A DNA stretch of 64,000 bases, from positions 9,475,615 through 9,539,614 of the forward strand of contig CM055758.1 in the NCBI GenBank assembly GCA_029465975.1. The letters are read 5' to 3'. This stretch comes from Dallia pectoralis. Taxonomy: Eukaryota; Chordata; Actinopteri; Esociformes; Umbridae. Positions within the stretch are counted from its first letter, which is position 1, and the number at the start of each line of letters is the position of its first letter. Position numbers and translations under genes: made by a program. Under the pieces are notes generated by a model. It ran no database searches. It saw only the letters and a program-made list of their open reading frames with translations, and had not been told where the DNA came from. This document shows, one piece after another, positions 10,252 to 21,541 of the stretch.

Positions 10252-13013
10252 AGCTTGTCATATTTTTTCCAGGAGACAATGTTCATCATTGTGCGAAAAT
10301 GAGAGCTTACTGTGAGGCAGATCATGGCAGGTACGAAATATTACCTAGTTTTATTTTGCTTTCTCCATATGTTGAAATGTATGAAAAGGCCCCAAATCAA
10401 CCGTATAAGCGGACTACTTGATCACTGTAAGCATAACAGCATTTAAATAGGAACGATACACAATAACATACATTATACATCTTTAAAAAAGCCGCTTCAA
10501 CTTGAAAGTCAAAAAGTGCCAATTTTTCTTCTGAATTACTTTCACACATTGTTACAATCATTATTAAGACCTCCATCAATGCCATTCATAGAGTAATTTA
10601 TTTTGTTCTAGAAAACATTTCCTAATTTTAATTCTGGAATTGTCATTAAGAAATTGATACAGAAAACGGACAGTCAACTCTCTTCCTCTTTCCCATGGGA
10701 TAAAGCTCAGAGCTGAAACACTGCACTATGATGGGCCTAAAAAGCAAGGTTAAATTCAATAGTTACTCTCGAATATGTGAGATTAAGATCATTTCCATCA
10801 CATAGTTGTTACTTTCAATTTCTCAATAGTTGAAATGCAACAAAAGTGTATCTGATAAACACTAGCAGGCCTCTGAAAACAAGTGTCTAGCTACTCCAAC
10901 ATGCTAATTTTCTGACTTGAATCTTATTCTGATTTACACTTCAAACGTTTTTACTCCCCAAATGATGTATCAGACACTCCTTGCATCTGAGGAAGATCTT
11001 CTCTTAATTTTTTTCCTCTTTTCAGTGATCTTAACAACAGACAAATGCTAATGAGAAACAAATAGGTGGTTCACCTGTGTGGCTCAGAACAACTGAGAAA
11101 ATGAACAAACTAATTTAAAGTAAATTGGGGCTGTCAACAGCATCTACAAACATGTTGAAAAGATGCTGGAAAAACATTGAAAAAACGACTGGTTGAAAAT
11201 AAGTTAAAGCACAAATTAATAGAAGCAAGTTGAGGAAATAGTAACCTATCCAAAGTTGTTTCAATTAAAATATGTTCTGAAACAATATGTTTCTCCCCTG
11301 TTGAGTGCAGAAATCCTATTTTGCAATCTCCAAACACGGCACACACTGCACACACATGCCAATAATGTTGCGTGAATAGGAAGTACGTGGCAATGGCATA
11401 CGCTGTAATGTGAGCCACACTTAAGAAAGGCTCAGATGTTGTTGTGTGGTTGGGCACAATGGTGCTTTAAGGCCATGCAGTACCAGATTAGCCTCTGTGT
11501 TATTTTAAGATGCGTCCAGCAAGCCAGAGCAACACCAGAAACCACAATAATTACAATAGCTGCCTGGTACTTTACATGGAAATGGTGTCTGTTCCCTGGA
11601 TCTGCGGCCGCAGAATAGTAATTCCCATCTCCTTGCCCACAGTTTGATCTGTTACTAATGTGGGTCTTTTTTGTAAAATTCCCTACAACACAAATTTTAT
11701 TCTAATGCATCCAGTGTCTTGAATTAGTCTATCTTATTGGATCCACTGCTCTGTCCCATTGCCTCATGGTGAATGTTAAAATATTCTGGGACATCCCATT
11801 TTTGTGTGCGTAATTAAAGTGTGCTTTGCTGGCTGTTGAACGAGTGGCCTTTTCACAACAATGAACATGTTGATTTTGTTGATTTAAACCTCAAAAAAAT
11901 AGGAGGCGTGTGACCTGCAACTTTTCTAGATATGTTTTCATGTTGATCGACAAGGTCGGGATGAGGTCAGCGCAGTTGCCAGGCAGCGATCCTGGAAGGC
12001 AGAGCCAAAGTGGCCATCAATAATGTGTCAGAATCTGCAACACCTCTCAGACAGTGCCTTTGAGGCTGTCTCAAACCCAACAGCAAATCTGACAATATTC
12101 TGAAGAACCGACAGTCGTCACCATAATGGACCAACACATTGAACGGATGACAGGTTGGATGTGGAGAAAGGGGAGGGCAGTCTGGACACGTTATATTCGG
12201 AGTGGGCGTGGCCATACCGTTTCAGCGCATCTGATTGGCACCTTCTTTTATTCTATCCCTCTTCCTCTGTACAGTAATACATTTTCCCCTGCGGTGCAGC
12301 CTCTTCTCCTTAGAGATTGTTCCAGAAATAATCTCTGTGCCCTGAATCTGAGCCCCCACGATGCCATGCACCGGTTTTGAGATGACAGAGGTCACCAGTG
12401 CACACTGGAAGTAGGACAGAGGTGCTGAACGTGTCCATGCAACCAGGGGTGTGCGTGAGAAAGTGAAAGCAGAACATTATTACCGCTAGAATTCCACATC
12501 ATTTCAACCTAGCGAAAAAACGTAAGCAGACGCACTTGTCTGAAGACTACAGCTGAGGAGGACAATTAGGTAAAACATTTCCCCTTTCCTCTCTACAGGT
12601 GCAAATCTATCCCAGAGCGCAAGTCCAGAGATACACACAGCTGCAGAAACTCTATTGATTTCATGTCTGCACAGTGTGTCGGCTTTTTGCTGTTTGGCAT
12701 GTGCTTTTTGTGTGTCTGTTTGATTCCCCCTTTCAGAGCCTAACTAACTGCTACCCATTTTCCTTCCCCTGTCAATCAATCCCTTGCTCTTTTATCCCCC
12801 TCTTGCCGATGCCTCTGGGTAATTGGCGGAGCCTCAGGTTGACGAAAGAATGTGTCTTATCTACAGAGGTCAATAACCGACAAGCCACCCGGCAGAGAAA
12901 GAGGACAGGCCACCCCCAGGAGCACGGTTCTAGTTAAGGTTAATTTCTAAGTCCTGAGATTCCACCGGAATTTGTCCTAGCCAGAATGATTCATGAGCAG
13001 AAGAATCAAATCG
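10252..13013. other. Unique stretch, no gene seen
   Basis: About 2.8 kb of non-repetitive sequence. Frames are short and none has recognisable motifs or convincing exon signals. Confidence 0.5.
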
Positions 13014-13225
13014 AGTGATACAGCTGGACAGAGTGAGCTGAGAGGAAGTGATGCAGCTGGACAGAGTGAGCTGAGAGGAAGTGATGCGGCTGGACAGAGT
13101 GAGCTGAGAAGGTGATGCGGCTGGACAGAGTGAGCTGAGAGGAAGTGATGCAGCGGGACAGAGTGAGCTGAGAGGAAGTGATGCAGCTGGACAGAGTGAG
13201 CTGAGAGGAAGTGATGCAGCTGGAC
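13014..13225. repeat. 33 bp minisatellite
   Basis: The unit contains CAGCTGGACAGAGTGAGCTG then AGAGGAAGTGATG. There are about 6.5 copies, one shortened to 30 bp. Open frames of about 150 codons on the minus strand are carried by the repeat. Confidence 0.95.
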
Positions 13226-16200
13226 TTTGTGGTGCTAACTTTGGGAGTGGGATGAGTCCAAATGAGAGTGGAGATGCTGGTCTTCCTGTCTGGGCTGTGT
13301 GAGAACTTACTGTTTTGGAGAAGGGGGGTGATATTCTCCCCTTTTTTTCTACTGCAATGGGGATTGGACCAGATGGTGCTCTCATTAAAGAAATTACAGA
13401 CTCTCCGCTTAAGGACAGACATGGGCCGGTGAGGCTTGGTCCTTAACACACTGCCAACCTCCAAACAGAATGATGTGAGTCGGCCATTGGCATTTCATAT
13501 ACAACAATTTCACCCATTTCAGACAACTATTTCACACTGTTTCTTATGTCGGCCATCAGCATTTCATATTCACCAATTTCACCCATTTCAGACGCAACCA
13601 TTAAACACTGTTACTTAATAGCTGTGACTACATTGAGTCTGCGAGAAAACACCTAACGGCAAAATAGGTGGTTTTCTCTCGACTGCAGTTCTTTGTGAAT
13701 GTAATGTAGGCAAATACACAGTACATCGTCTACAGGAGTGGTTTTCAGTTGACACTTCCCTCAACTGGCCTTTCTGGCAGCAGTGGAGATGGTTGAGGAG
13801 TATAAATTATGAGAGTGCCCCCCTAGAGGAGTGGACCTCAACAGAAGCGGACTGCAAACCAAAGGACAAGGATGATAAGATCAGCCCAACGAATACTCGT
13901 GCTGATTAGAGCTTTTACGTTTCCATTCGTAGCGCACCAATTGCTTAAATGCTGTGACGGTGGATAACGGACCGTGTGCGCGCGTGACGTGAAAGGACTC
14001 TCAGACCGACACCGAGAGGGTGTCTGTTGTGTGTCTGAAGGGCTGTCAGGACACGGTCTCATCGCAGTTCCTGGTACATAATAATCAGCGCTGAGTGAGT
14101 GATTAACACACCCACCTGCCCTACGCCAACCTCATTTAAACTCAGTCAGACGCATAAGGAGGTGAAATGGGGTGGCACTCCAGGAGAAGCCTATCCATCT
14201 GTCTCAGTGTTTACCCAACGGACTCCTATGGCAGGAAGCTCTACGCACCTGAACTGGCCCATGTGAGCCAGACACACCCAAATGCACACGGCATCCACAC
14301 GACTCGCAGCAGTACGCCGGCACACATGTGCGCACACACACACACACACCACACACACATCTGTGTCATCACCCGGTCACATCTCTGTGGTGAAGCTGTG
14401 TTGTGGATGGGCCGGCTTCGCTGATGTGTCCCTAATCTAAGCCCTTTGACTCGTTGCTAGGCCATCCTGATTTGGTTTAGTTACAGCCCAACCGATTACC
14501 TGTTGAGCACGCCATTTTCTGCGCTAACATCCCGGTAATGGTGCCAGCCAGGCCCCGGTCCACACAGTAATACCAAGGCAATTAGTATCCACTCTGTTAA
14601 ATGTGTCCGCTCCACAGAGACAAGCTGCAGCTCTGTTAAATGTACAAGCTCACACCACCTACGCTATTCACTCAGCTCAATGAGGGACATGTAGAGGTTA
14701 GAGCACGAGGAAGCCTGTGACCTCTTTGTATGTGGACCAAAGCTGGGACAAGATAATCTCCTGACCCCTGACCTTGCAGCCTCCGTGCTGCCAAATTCAC
14801 TTTGGAAACGTAGCGAGTAATAGCTGCGTATTGAGCGTTGTGGGTTTATGATGGACAATGCTGAGTGTTACTTTATCAACCATCCTCCCATTTCTACATA
14901 TCTCCCCTCTCAAAACATAAACAGGTCTATTACGGTAAACTGACATTCTCAATTGTCTCCTTTATTATATTTCCACTTGGTTCACTGATATAAATCCATG
15001 AACTTATCAATGTCATTATTGTTTATTTTTTAATATATTTTGCATTTGACTATTATTTTCATATCACGGGGTCCATAGTGTCAATGATGGAGTTGAACAT
15101 AACACATAATAAATAATCTCCAATTTTAGTTTTTATGTCTGTTTTTGTAAGAAGAAGAAAGAACAGGGTGCGTTTAAGAATTCTGAAGGCATAAAAGTGA
15201 ATACATTTACTCAAGATATCCACCTGGGTCTTTTGCTGCAGATAATGCATAATGGGTGAATACAATTAACCTACATTTTTAATAGCTTTTCAAGCTTTTA
15301 AAGAAATAGTAATGAAATATGTCCACATACCATACTTGTCAATAATAAATATACCTGTTTAATACATTTATGATTTGAAGACAAATGCACAGTTTTATGC
15401 AGTGTTTTCTAAAGTAACATGATAAAAATGACCTGGTAATTCAATGCACAATGCATTCGGGTAATGTGATTTGTGGATAAACCAACATTTTGCTGCATAG
15501 TGGATATTGATAACTATGACTAACTATGAGTTATTAGAATCACCCAAGCGCGTCAGGCATGACTCTGATCTGGGTCTTTAAAAGTAAAAAAAAACATTCC
15601 TTAATTATTCTGTGCCATGTGCGTAAATATGGTCACTGTATAAGTGCTCTGCCATTATATTTTCTATACAATACGCATAATGGTTGGATTAAATGTATAC
15701 GATACTGATAGTTAATAAATGCCATAGTCTGCAAAGAACCGTCCTGAGCAATTTATCCAAATTATTTTGGCATGTAAGTGTGATGGCATGTAAGTGTGCA
15801 TGTATGATGGTAACATAGCATGCTGCAATAGGTATTAATGCCACACAATTTCGATATTAAACCAAAGCTAAAATAGCATATAGTGGGCAAATGCTCCTGA
15901 GACTTGAGGACACGAACACGATTATCTAATCACTCCAAATAATTAGTCCTACTCCGAGAACATATTAAAAATATATAAGCCAATAATGAGGTTGAAAACG
16001 AGGTTTCCTCCTGATGTTTATGTGCATCCCATAGAGCTCCAACCCCATATGATGTCTCATTGTTCACTGAGTTTGCCTACATTACCAGAGCTCAGCTGGA
16101 TACACTGAACATGGAGCTATATCCCACTGCCTAATGCATGTAAGTGCTATATGAAAGTTAACCCTAAATGAATCCGGTGAGTGCATTTGAACCACGTTTC

Positions 16201-16244
16201 TTCTGCGTCATTTCAAAGTGTATGCAACCTGTCTAGGCACTTAC
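13226..16244. other. Unique stretch, candidate intron 1 of the minus-strand gene
   Basis: Two near-identical pieces of about 30 bp (GGCCATTGGCATTTCATAT near 13483, GGCCATCAGCATTTCATATT near 13551) form a short direct repeat. A small (AC)n with interruptions lies at about 14332-14358. From about 14900 to 16100 the sequence is strongly A+T-rich. I found no second exon for the signal-peptide exon to the right. Confidence 0.45.
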
Positions 16245-16373
16245 CACCCCCGTGTCCATCTGTTCCGCGGTCAGTGAGGGTGCCCCGACAGCCTGAGATA
16301 AACACAGACACACCGGCAGCAGCAGCAGCATCTCCGGGTAAATAATCCAAACACACGCGGTCATCCACCGCAT
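16245..16373 (-). CDS. Candidate first coding exon with signal peptide (MMP17/MMP25-like?)
   Basis: The minus-strand frame opens at an ATG at 16373, with an in-frame TAG 30 bases upstream, and runs 43 codons to a strong splice donor, GTG followed by GTAAGTGCC. A second in-frame ATG at 16331 precedes LLLLPVCLCLSQAVGA, a typical secretory signal core, then APSLTAEQMDTGV at the exon end. The exon ends in phase 0. In membrane-type matrix metalloproteinases, as I recall, the first exon also stops just before the W-L-x-x-[YF]-G-Y-L-P-P propeptide start, and human MMP17 reads AEDLSLGV there, similar to AEQMDTGV. The product would be a secreted or GPI-anchored zinc endopeptidase. The catalytic, propeptide and hemopexin exons are not in view. 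It could equally be another secreted protein, or a chance frame. No other coding exon was found in 1-16244, so intron 1 would exceed 16 kb. Confidence 0.4.
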
Positions 16374-17039
16374 CCACAAAAGAGCCCAAATGACCGACTA
16401 TTTCTTTGCGCGTAACTATCACGCAGCTCTACCTGACCGTGGCGCGTAAGCACATGAAACACATCACATAGAGACGAACATGGTCTATAAACATCTAATG
16501 CCAAATTAAACAGTTACTTTCCACCAAAGATCTGCGTCCAGTAAAACATTTCAGTTGTATCGGTGTTCCTCGGTGGTGGACCCATTTGACTGATTATTAT
16601 TTCCCAAAAAAATAGCCCAACTTCTGTTTCCTCGTTAAGAGTTTGTATAGGCTATTTAAAAAAAATGAAATTTAGCTCCCAAATAAAATGCAATATCAAA
16701 TATATCCTCAGTCAAATGGAGGTAGGCTGCTCCTCTCGGATTGGAGACCGAGACTGGCGCACGGTGAGATTATGTAGGATGGAACCAGTTGCAGGATGGG
16801 AGGAGGAACAGGCGCATTATTCACACATGAAACCTATCCGGCACAGTATTGATTTTATGTTATTTTATGCTCCTTCTATTTTCTGATACCGGTATCAATG
16901 TTGGCCAACCGTGTGCACATTAGATAGACATGTTTTTAAATACATTTTCATTAAATATTTACGATACAAACAGTAAACAAAAGCAAACAGAGTCATTAAT
17001 AACAGTATATAGACATGCAACTAGCTCGTTAATCATCAG

Positions 17040-17047
17040 TGACGTCA
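17040..17047. promoter_or_regulatory. Consensus cAMP-response element
   Basis: TGACGTCA is the full palindromic CRE bound by CREB/ATF proteins. It lies about 670 bp upstream of the candidate exon's ATG, with a CCAAT box on the minus strand (ATTGG at about 17073) nearby. A regulatory role is inferred from the motif alone. Confidence 0.35.
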
Positions 17048-17337
17048 CACACTGGTCCCCGAGGAAGTTTTGATTGGTCGCCTACAATTATGTCCAGTTC
17101 CACTTTGGTCGCAGAGATGTTCCGGGGGACCATTACATTTTTTATGCTTACTGTGTCATTGTCCTCCCCCCTTTGCCATTATAACGTGTTTGGATTGGAT
17201 GCTCACAAAGAAACGTTCTCTCGACCAAAGCATACAACAATTAAGTGCCCAGATTTATTACACAATTTACCTTAATAAGAGACTGCTAAATAATGAATCA
17301 AATGTGCCACAGGCCAATTAAGCCAATTAACGTCCTG

Positions 17338-17358
17338 ATTGGTCAACAACTGACCAAT
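17338..17358. promoter_or_regulatory. Paired inverted CCAAT motifs
   Basis: ATTGGTCA, 5 bases, then TGACCAAT: a perfect 8 bp inverted repeat with two CCAAT boxes pointing outward. NF-Y binds such motifs. Function here is inferred. Confidence 0.25.
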
Positions 17359-17854
17359 TGTTGGGACTGCCAATGTTAGGAACAACAACAATACGAGTTG
17401 TATTCGAATGTGTATGTTTGTTCGTAGAGAAAATATCTATTATATCCTCATCTGACACACCCTTTTGGTCAACCGCATTCACATTGGCCTGCTAAGCCAT
17501 CAACTACATACTACAATTGTCTCACTTTAAAGTACATCTCATCTATGTCTACAATATACACTCAATAAAACAGTTATATATATTACAGTAATTCATGACT
17601 GTATTTAATTAAATTAACATGATCCCATTCGCTTTACAAAACTATACCTAAAACCCAATCTCAAATGGACAAAATAAGTACATTAAGTAAATGATGCTGA
17701 CTAAAATTGTACATCATCTCAAGTATGTTCTAAAAACGATCTAGAGAACATCTCCAGGACCCAGGACCCAGGGAACCTGACTAAATGTTCACTCTGAGCT
17801 AAAATGGCAAATAAACTGTCACCATAACCAGACCCACAGCTTATGTCCTCAGTG

Positions 17855-18327
17855 CCAAGATGAAGGCTCTAAGGGCACGGTGTTGTCCTGGAAGTTAGGT
17901 CTGTGACAATGTCACAACGTGCCTTCTGGCAAACTCCAAGCAGACTTCTAAAATGCGCCAACTGTCAACTGTGGGACGTTATTAAGACAGGTGTCTTTCC
18001 ATGGCCTGATGTCCAATCAATTGAATTTACCACAGGGGTTCTCCAATTAAGTTGTAGAAACATCTCAAGTATGCTCAAAAGGCTGCATTTGAGCGCAAAT
18101 TTGAGTCATAGCAAAGGGTCTGAATATTCACATGAATATTCACATAGTGTATTTCTGTGTATTTCTTTTTTGAATAAATGCGTTAAACTTCTTTGCTTTT
18201 TCAATGAGGGATATTCTGTATAGATTGTTAAAAGAGGAACAAGCAATTGAATCAATTTCATACTACTGCTATAACGTAATAACATTTAGAAAATGAAGAT
18301 GTCTGAATACTTTGGACAAGCACTGTA
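17855..18327 (-). pseudogene. Tc1 transposon relic, salmonid-type 5' region
   Basis: The right end, GTCTGAATACTTTGGACAAG then CACTGTA, matches the terminus of the common salmonid Tc1 family. Inside it come TGTCCAATCAATTGAATTTA, CCACAGGGGTTCTCC, GTTGTAGAAACATCTCAAG and CATAGCAAAGGGTCTGAATA in the order of that family's leader region. On the minus strand at about 17943-17915 the frame gives CLEFARRH, matching the ARLEFAK segment just after the helix-turn-helix region of the transposase. Because this segment lies directly against the leader, the N-terminal DNA-binding part has been deleted. The copy is inactive. Confidence 0.8.
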
Positions 18328-18463
18328 ACCTTGGTTCTCTGAGAGATGCAACAAGACACATTAGCAGAACATGCAAATGCACGTTCACAACCTTGAACAG
18401 AAATTCAATCCTGCTTTTTAAGGCCAAACAGGTGTTGAGCCAGCTGGAAACCCCAGATCCCTG

Positions 18464-18896
18464 GCTGTATGAACCCAGCTCTGACCACACTTCCGGGTAA
18501 CTCCTTACCACAGCACGTGGAGAAACCCCAGCTCCCTGGCTATAAGAACCCAGCTCTGACCACACTTCCGGGTAACTCTTTACCACAGCACGTGGAGAAA
18601 CCCCAGCTCCCTGGCTATAAGAACCCAGCTCTGACCACACTTCCGGGTAACTCTTTACCACAGCACGTGGAGAAACCCCAGCTCCCTGGCTATAAGAACC
18701 CAGCTCTGACCACACTTCCGGGTAACTCTTTACCACAGCACGTGGAGAAACCCCAGCTCCCTGGCTATAAGAACCCAGCTCTGACCACACTTCCGGGTAA
18801 CTCTTTACCACAGCACGTGGAGAAACCCCAGCTCCCTGGCTATAAGAACCCAGCTCTGACCACACTTCTGGGTAACTCTTTACCACGGCATGTAGC
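18464..18896. repeat. 75 bp minisatellite, 6 copies
   Basis: CTGACCACAC recurs at 18481, 18556, 18631, 18706, 18781 and 18856, a strict 75 bp period with very few substitutions. The unit also holds CAGCACGTGGAGAAACCCC, with an E-box CACGTG in each copy except the decayed last one. Because 75 is divisible by three, both strands stay open (165 and 205 codons). These frames are not taken as genes. Confidence 0.95.
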
Positions 18897-19193
18897 TATT
18901 CTACCTTGTTCTCTCCCTCAGGGAACCAAGGATGACTTCATATTCCAAAGTGTCCCTTCTTCCTGACACTCGACACAGTGTACTGGAGGCGTGACACTGA
19001 AAGTGGCAGCCTAAGGCAGCCTACCAGAAGGAGCGCACGGGCACGCTGGCGTCCACCTAGAGCTATGCGGAACACGTCGACTGCCTTTACATCCACTCCT
19101 GCTGAATCGACAACACCAGGTCTGTTTGGCTGAGAGCAGGAGCCCCAAGGAGGTGCCAGCCCACTGCAGTGCAGAATAACGAAGCAAACCCGT

Positions 19194-19434
19194 GGATAGC
19201 GCTCAGATAGCGCTCAGATAGCGCTCAGATAGCGCTCAGATAGCGCTCAGATAGCGCTCAGATAGCGCTCAGGTAGCGCTCAGGTAGCGTTCAGGTAGCG
19301 CTCAGGTAGCGCTCAGGTAGCGTTCAGGTAGCGCTCAGGTAGCGTTCAGGTAGCGCTCAGGTAGCGCTCAGATAGCGCTCAGATAGCGCTCAGATAGCGC
19401 TCAGATAGCGCTCAGATAGCGCTCAGATAGCGCT
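19194..19434. repeat. 11 bp minisatellite
   Basis: The unit is AGATAGCGCTC, about 22 copies. Outer copies carry CAGATAG; a central block of about nine copies carries CAGGTAG, three of them with GCGTTC. The same variant is therefore grouped in the middle. Confidence 0.95.
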
Positions 19435-20087
19435 CCGGGTGCTGTAACATCCGGGATTAAGTAAACACACGCCTGTGGATGGACAACAGTTGCTCGGATA
19501 ACACATAGTGCCATGATGGATTTACCGCTCTTACATTACGTGTGAATGGAACAAAATAGCCGGTCCAATTAATATTAATACGGAGGATATTAATGTCGAA
19601 AATATTATTGCCATGACAACGAAAACATAAAGACTCAGCATTAACTTATTATCTTATCGAACAATTTCTAGAAACTTAACGATGACGCTATAACGAGCAC
19701 GGTATATTTCTATTTCACTTAGATTTATAACATTTTACAGTACAGGGTACATTTAAGGCTACCAGCAGAATCTCAGCGACCACTGTGGCAATGCACACAT
19801 GTGTTGTTTATCTAGATTTGTTTATCTTCATAAAGACTATTGGATCCCAGGCTTTCATTAAGGTCAGGGGAAACATGATATGAAGATATCATGTCATGCA
19901 ATGTCATATCATCAGGAAATCAGGGAGTAGCCTTTACGCACAACCTTTTGCACATTTTCTACACCATGTCTGGCAACAGAAGTCAGTCGATTATATTACT
20001 TGGATCTCAACGAAATCCCAATGTATCAAGCATGTAGTGTCTCAGAATGATGCTCCCTGATCCGTAGGTATTTCACGTCACAGTTAT
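19435..20087. other. Unique spacer between arrays
   Basis: I see no gene. A short inverted piece (GATATGAAGATATCATGTCAT near 19876-19896) is the only structure noticed. Confidence 0.5.
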
Positions 20088-21541
20088 ACAGGAGCCAAAC
20101 TAGTGTCTACACAGGGGCCAAACTAGTGTCTATACAGGGGCCAAACTAGTGTCTATACAGGGGCCAAACTAGTGTCTATACAGGGGCCAAACTAGTGTCT
20201 ACACAGGGGCCAAACTAGTGTCTATACAGGGGCCAAACTAGTGTCTATACAGGAGCCAAACTAGTGTCTACACAGGGGCCAAACTAGTGTCTATACAGGG
20301 GCCAAACTAGTGTATATACAGTGGCCAAACTAGTGTCTATACAGGGGTCAAACTAGTGTCTATACAGTGGCCAAACTAGTGTCTATACAGGGGCCAAACT
20401 AGTGTCTATACAGGGGCCAAACTAAAGTCTATACAGGGGCCAAACTAGTGTCTATACAGGGGCCAAACTAGTGTCTATACAGGGGCCAAACTAGTGTCTA
20501 TACAGGGGCCAAACTAGTGTCTATACAGGGGCCAAACTAGTGTCTATACAGGAGCCAAACTAGTGTCTACACAGGGGCCAAACTAGTGTCTATACAGGGG
20601 CCAAACTAGTGTCTATACAGGGGCCAAACTAGTGTCTATACAGGGGCCAAACTAGTGTCTATACAGGGGCCAAACTAGTGTCTATACAGGGGCCAAACTA
20701 GTGTCTATACAGGGGCCAAACTAGTGTCTATACAGGGGCCAAACTAAAGTCTATACAGGGGCCAAACTAGTGTCTATACAGGGGCCAAACTAGTGTCTAT
20801 ACAGGGGCCAAACTAGTGTCTATACAGGGGCCAAACTAAAGTCTATGTCAGGGGCCAAACTAGTGTCTATACAGGGGCCAAACTAGTGTCTATACAGGGT
20901 CAAACTAGTGTCTATACAGGGGCCAAACTTGTGTCTATACAGGGGCCAAACTAGTGTCTATACAGGGCCAAACTAATGTCTATACAGGGGCCAAACTAGT
21001 GTCTATACAGGGGCCAAACTAGTGTCTATACAGGGGTCAAACTAGTGTCTATACAGTGGCCAAACTAGTGTCTATACAGGGGCCAAACTAGTGTCTATAC
21101 AGGGGCCAAACTAAAGTCTATACAGGGGCCAAACTAGTGTCTATACAGGGGCCAGACTAGTGTCTATACAGGGGCCAAACTAGTGTCTATACAGGGGCCA
21201 AACTAGTGTCTATACAGGGGCCAAACTAGTGTCTATACAGGAGCCAAACTAAAGTCTACTCAGGGGCCAAACTAGTGTCTATACAGGGGCCAAACTAGTG
21301 TCTATACAGGGGCCAAACTAGTGTCTATACAGGGGCCAAACTAGTGTCTATACAGGGGCCAAACTAGTGTCTATACAGGGGCCAAACTAGTGTCTATACA
21401 GGGCCAAACTAGTGTCTATACAGGGGCCAAACTAGTGTCTATACAGGGGCCAAACTAGTGTCTATACAGGGGCCAAACTAGTGTCTATACAGGGGCCAAA
21501 CTAGTGTCTATACAGGGGCCAAACTAGTGTCTATACAGGGG
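20088..21541. repeat. 23 bp minisatellite, ~63 copies
   Basis: Each unit is GGGGCCAAACTAGTGTCTAT plus ACA. Variants (GGAGCC, GGGTCAAAC, AGTGGCC, ACTAAAGTC) are placed non-randomly: the series GGGGTCAAAC / AGTGGCC / standard / ACTAAAGTC occurs from 20344 and again from 21033, about 689 bp later. Confidence 0.97.

Larger units (their letters stand above)
16374..17854. other. Upstream flank of the candidate exon
   Basis: Read on the minus strand this would be the 5' UTR and promoter side. A weak TATA-like TTTATAGA lies at about 16484-16491. CpG dinucleotides are common between 16250 and 16450 and sparse beyond. No interspersed repeat was recognised. Confidence 0.35.

Noticed and set aside
18269..18966. 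Frames of 205 and 165 codons
   Set aside because: Produced by the 75 bp repeat, which is divisible by three.
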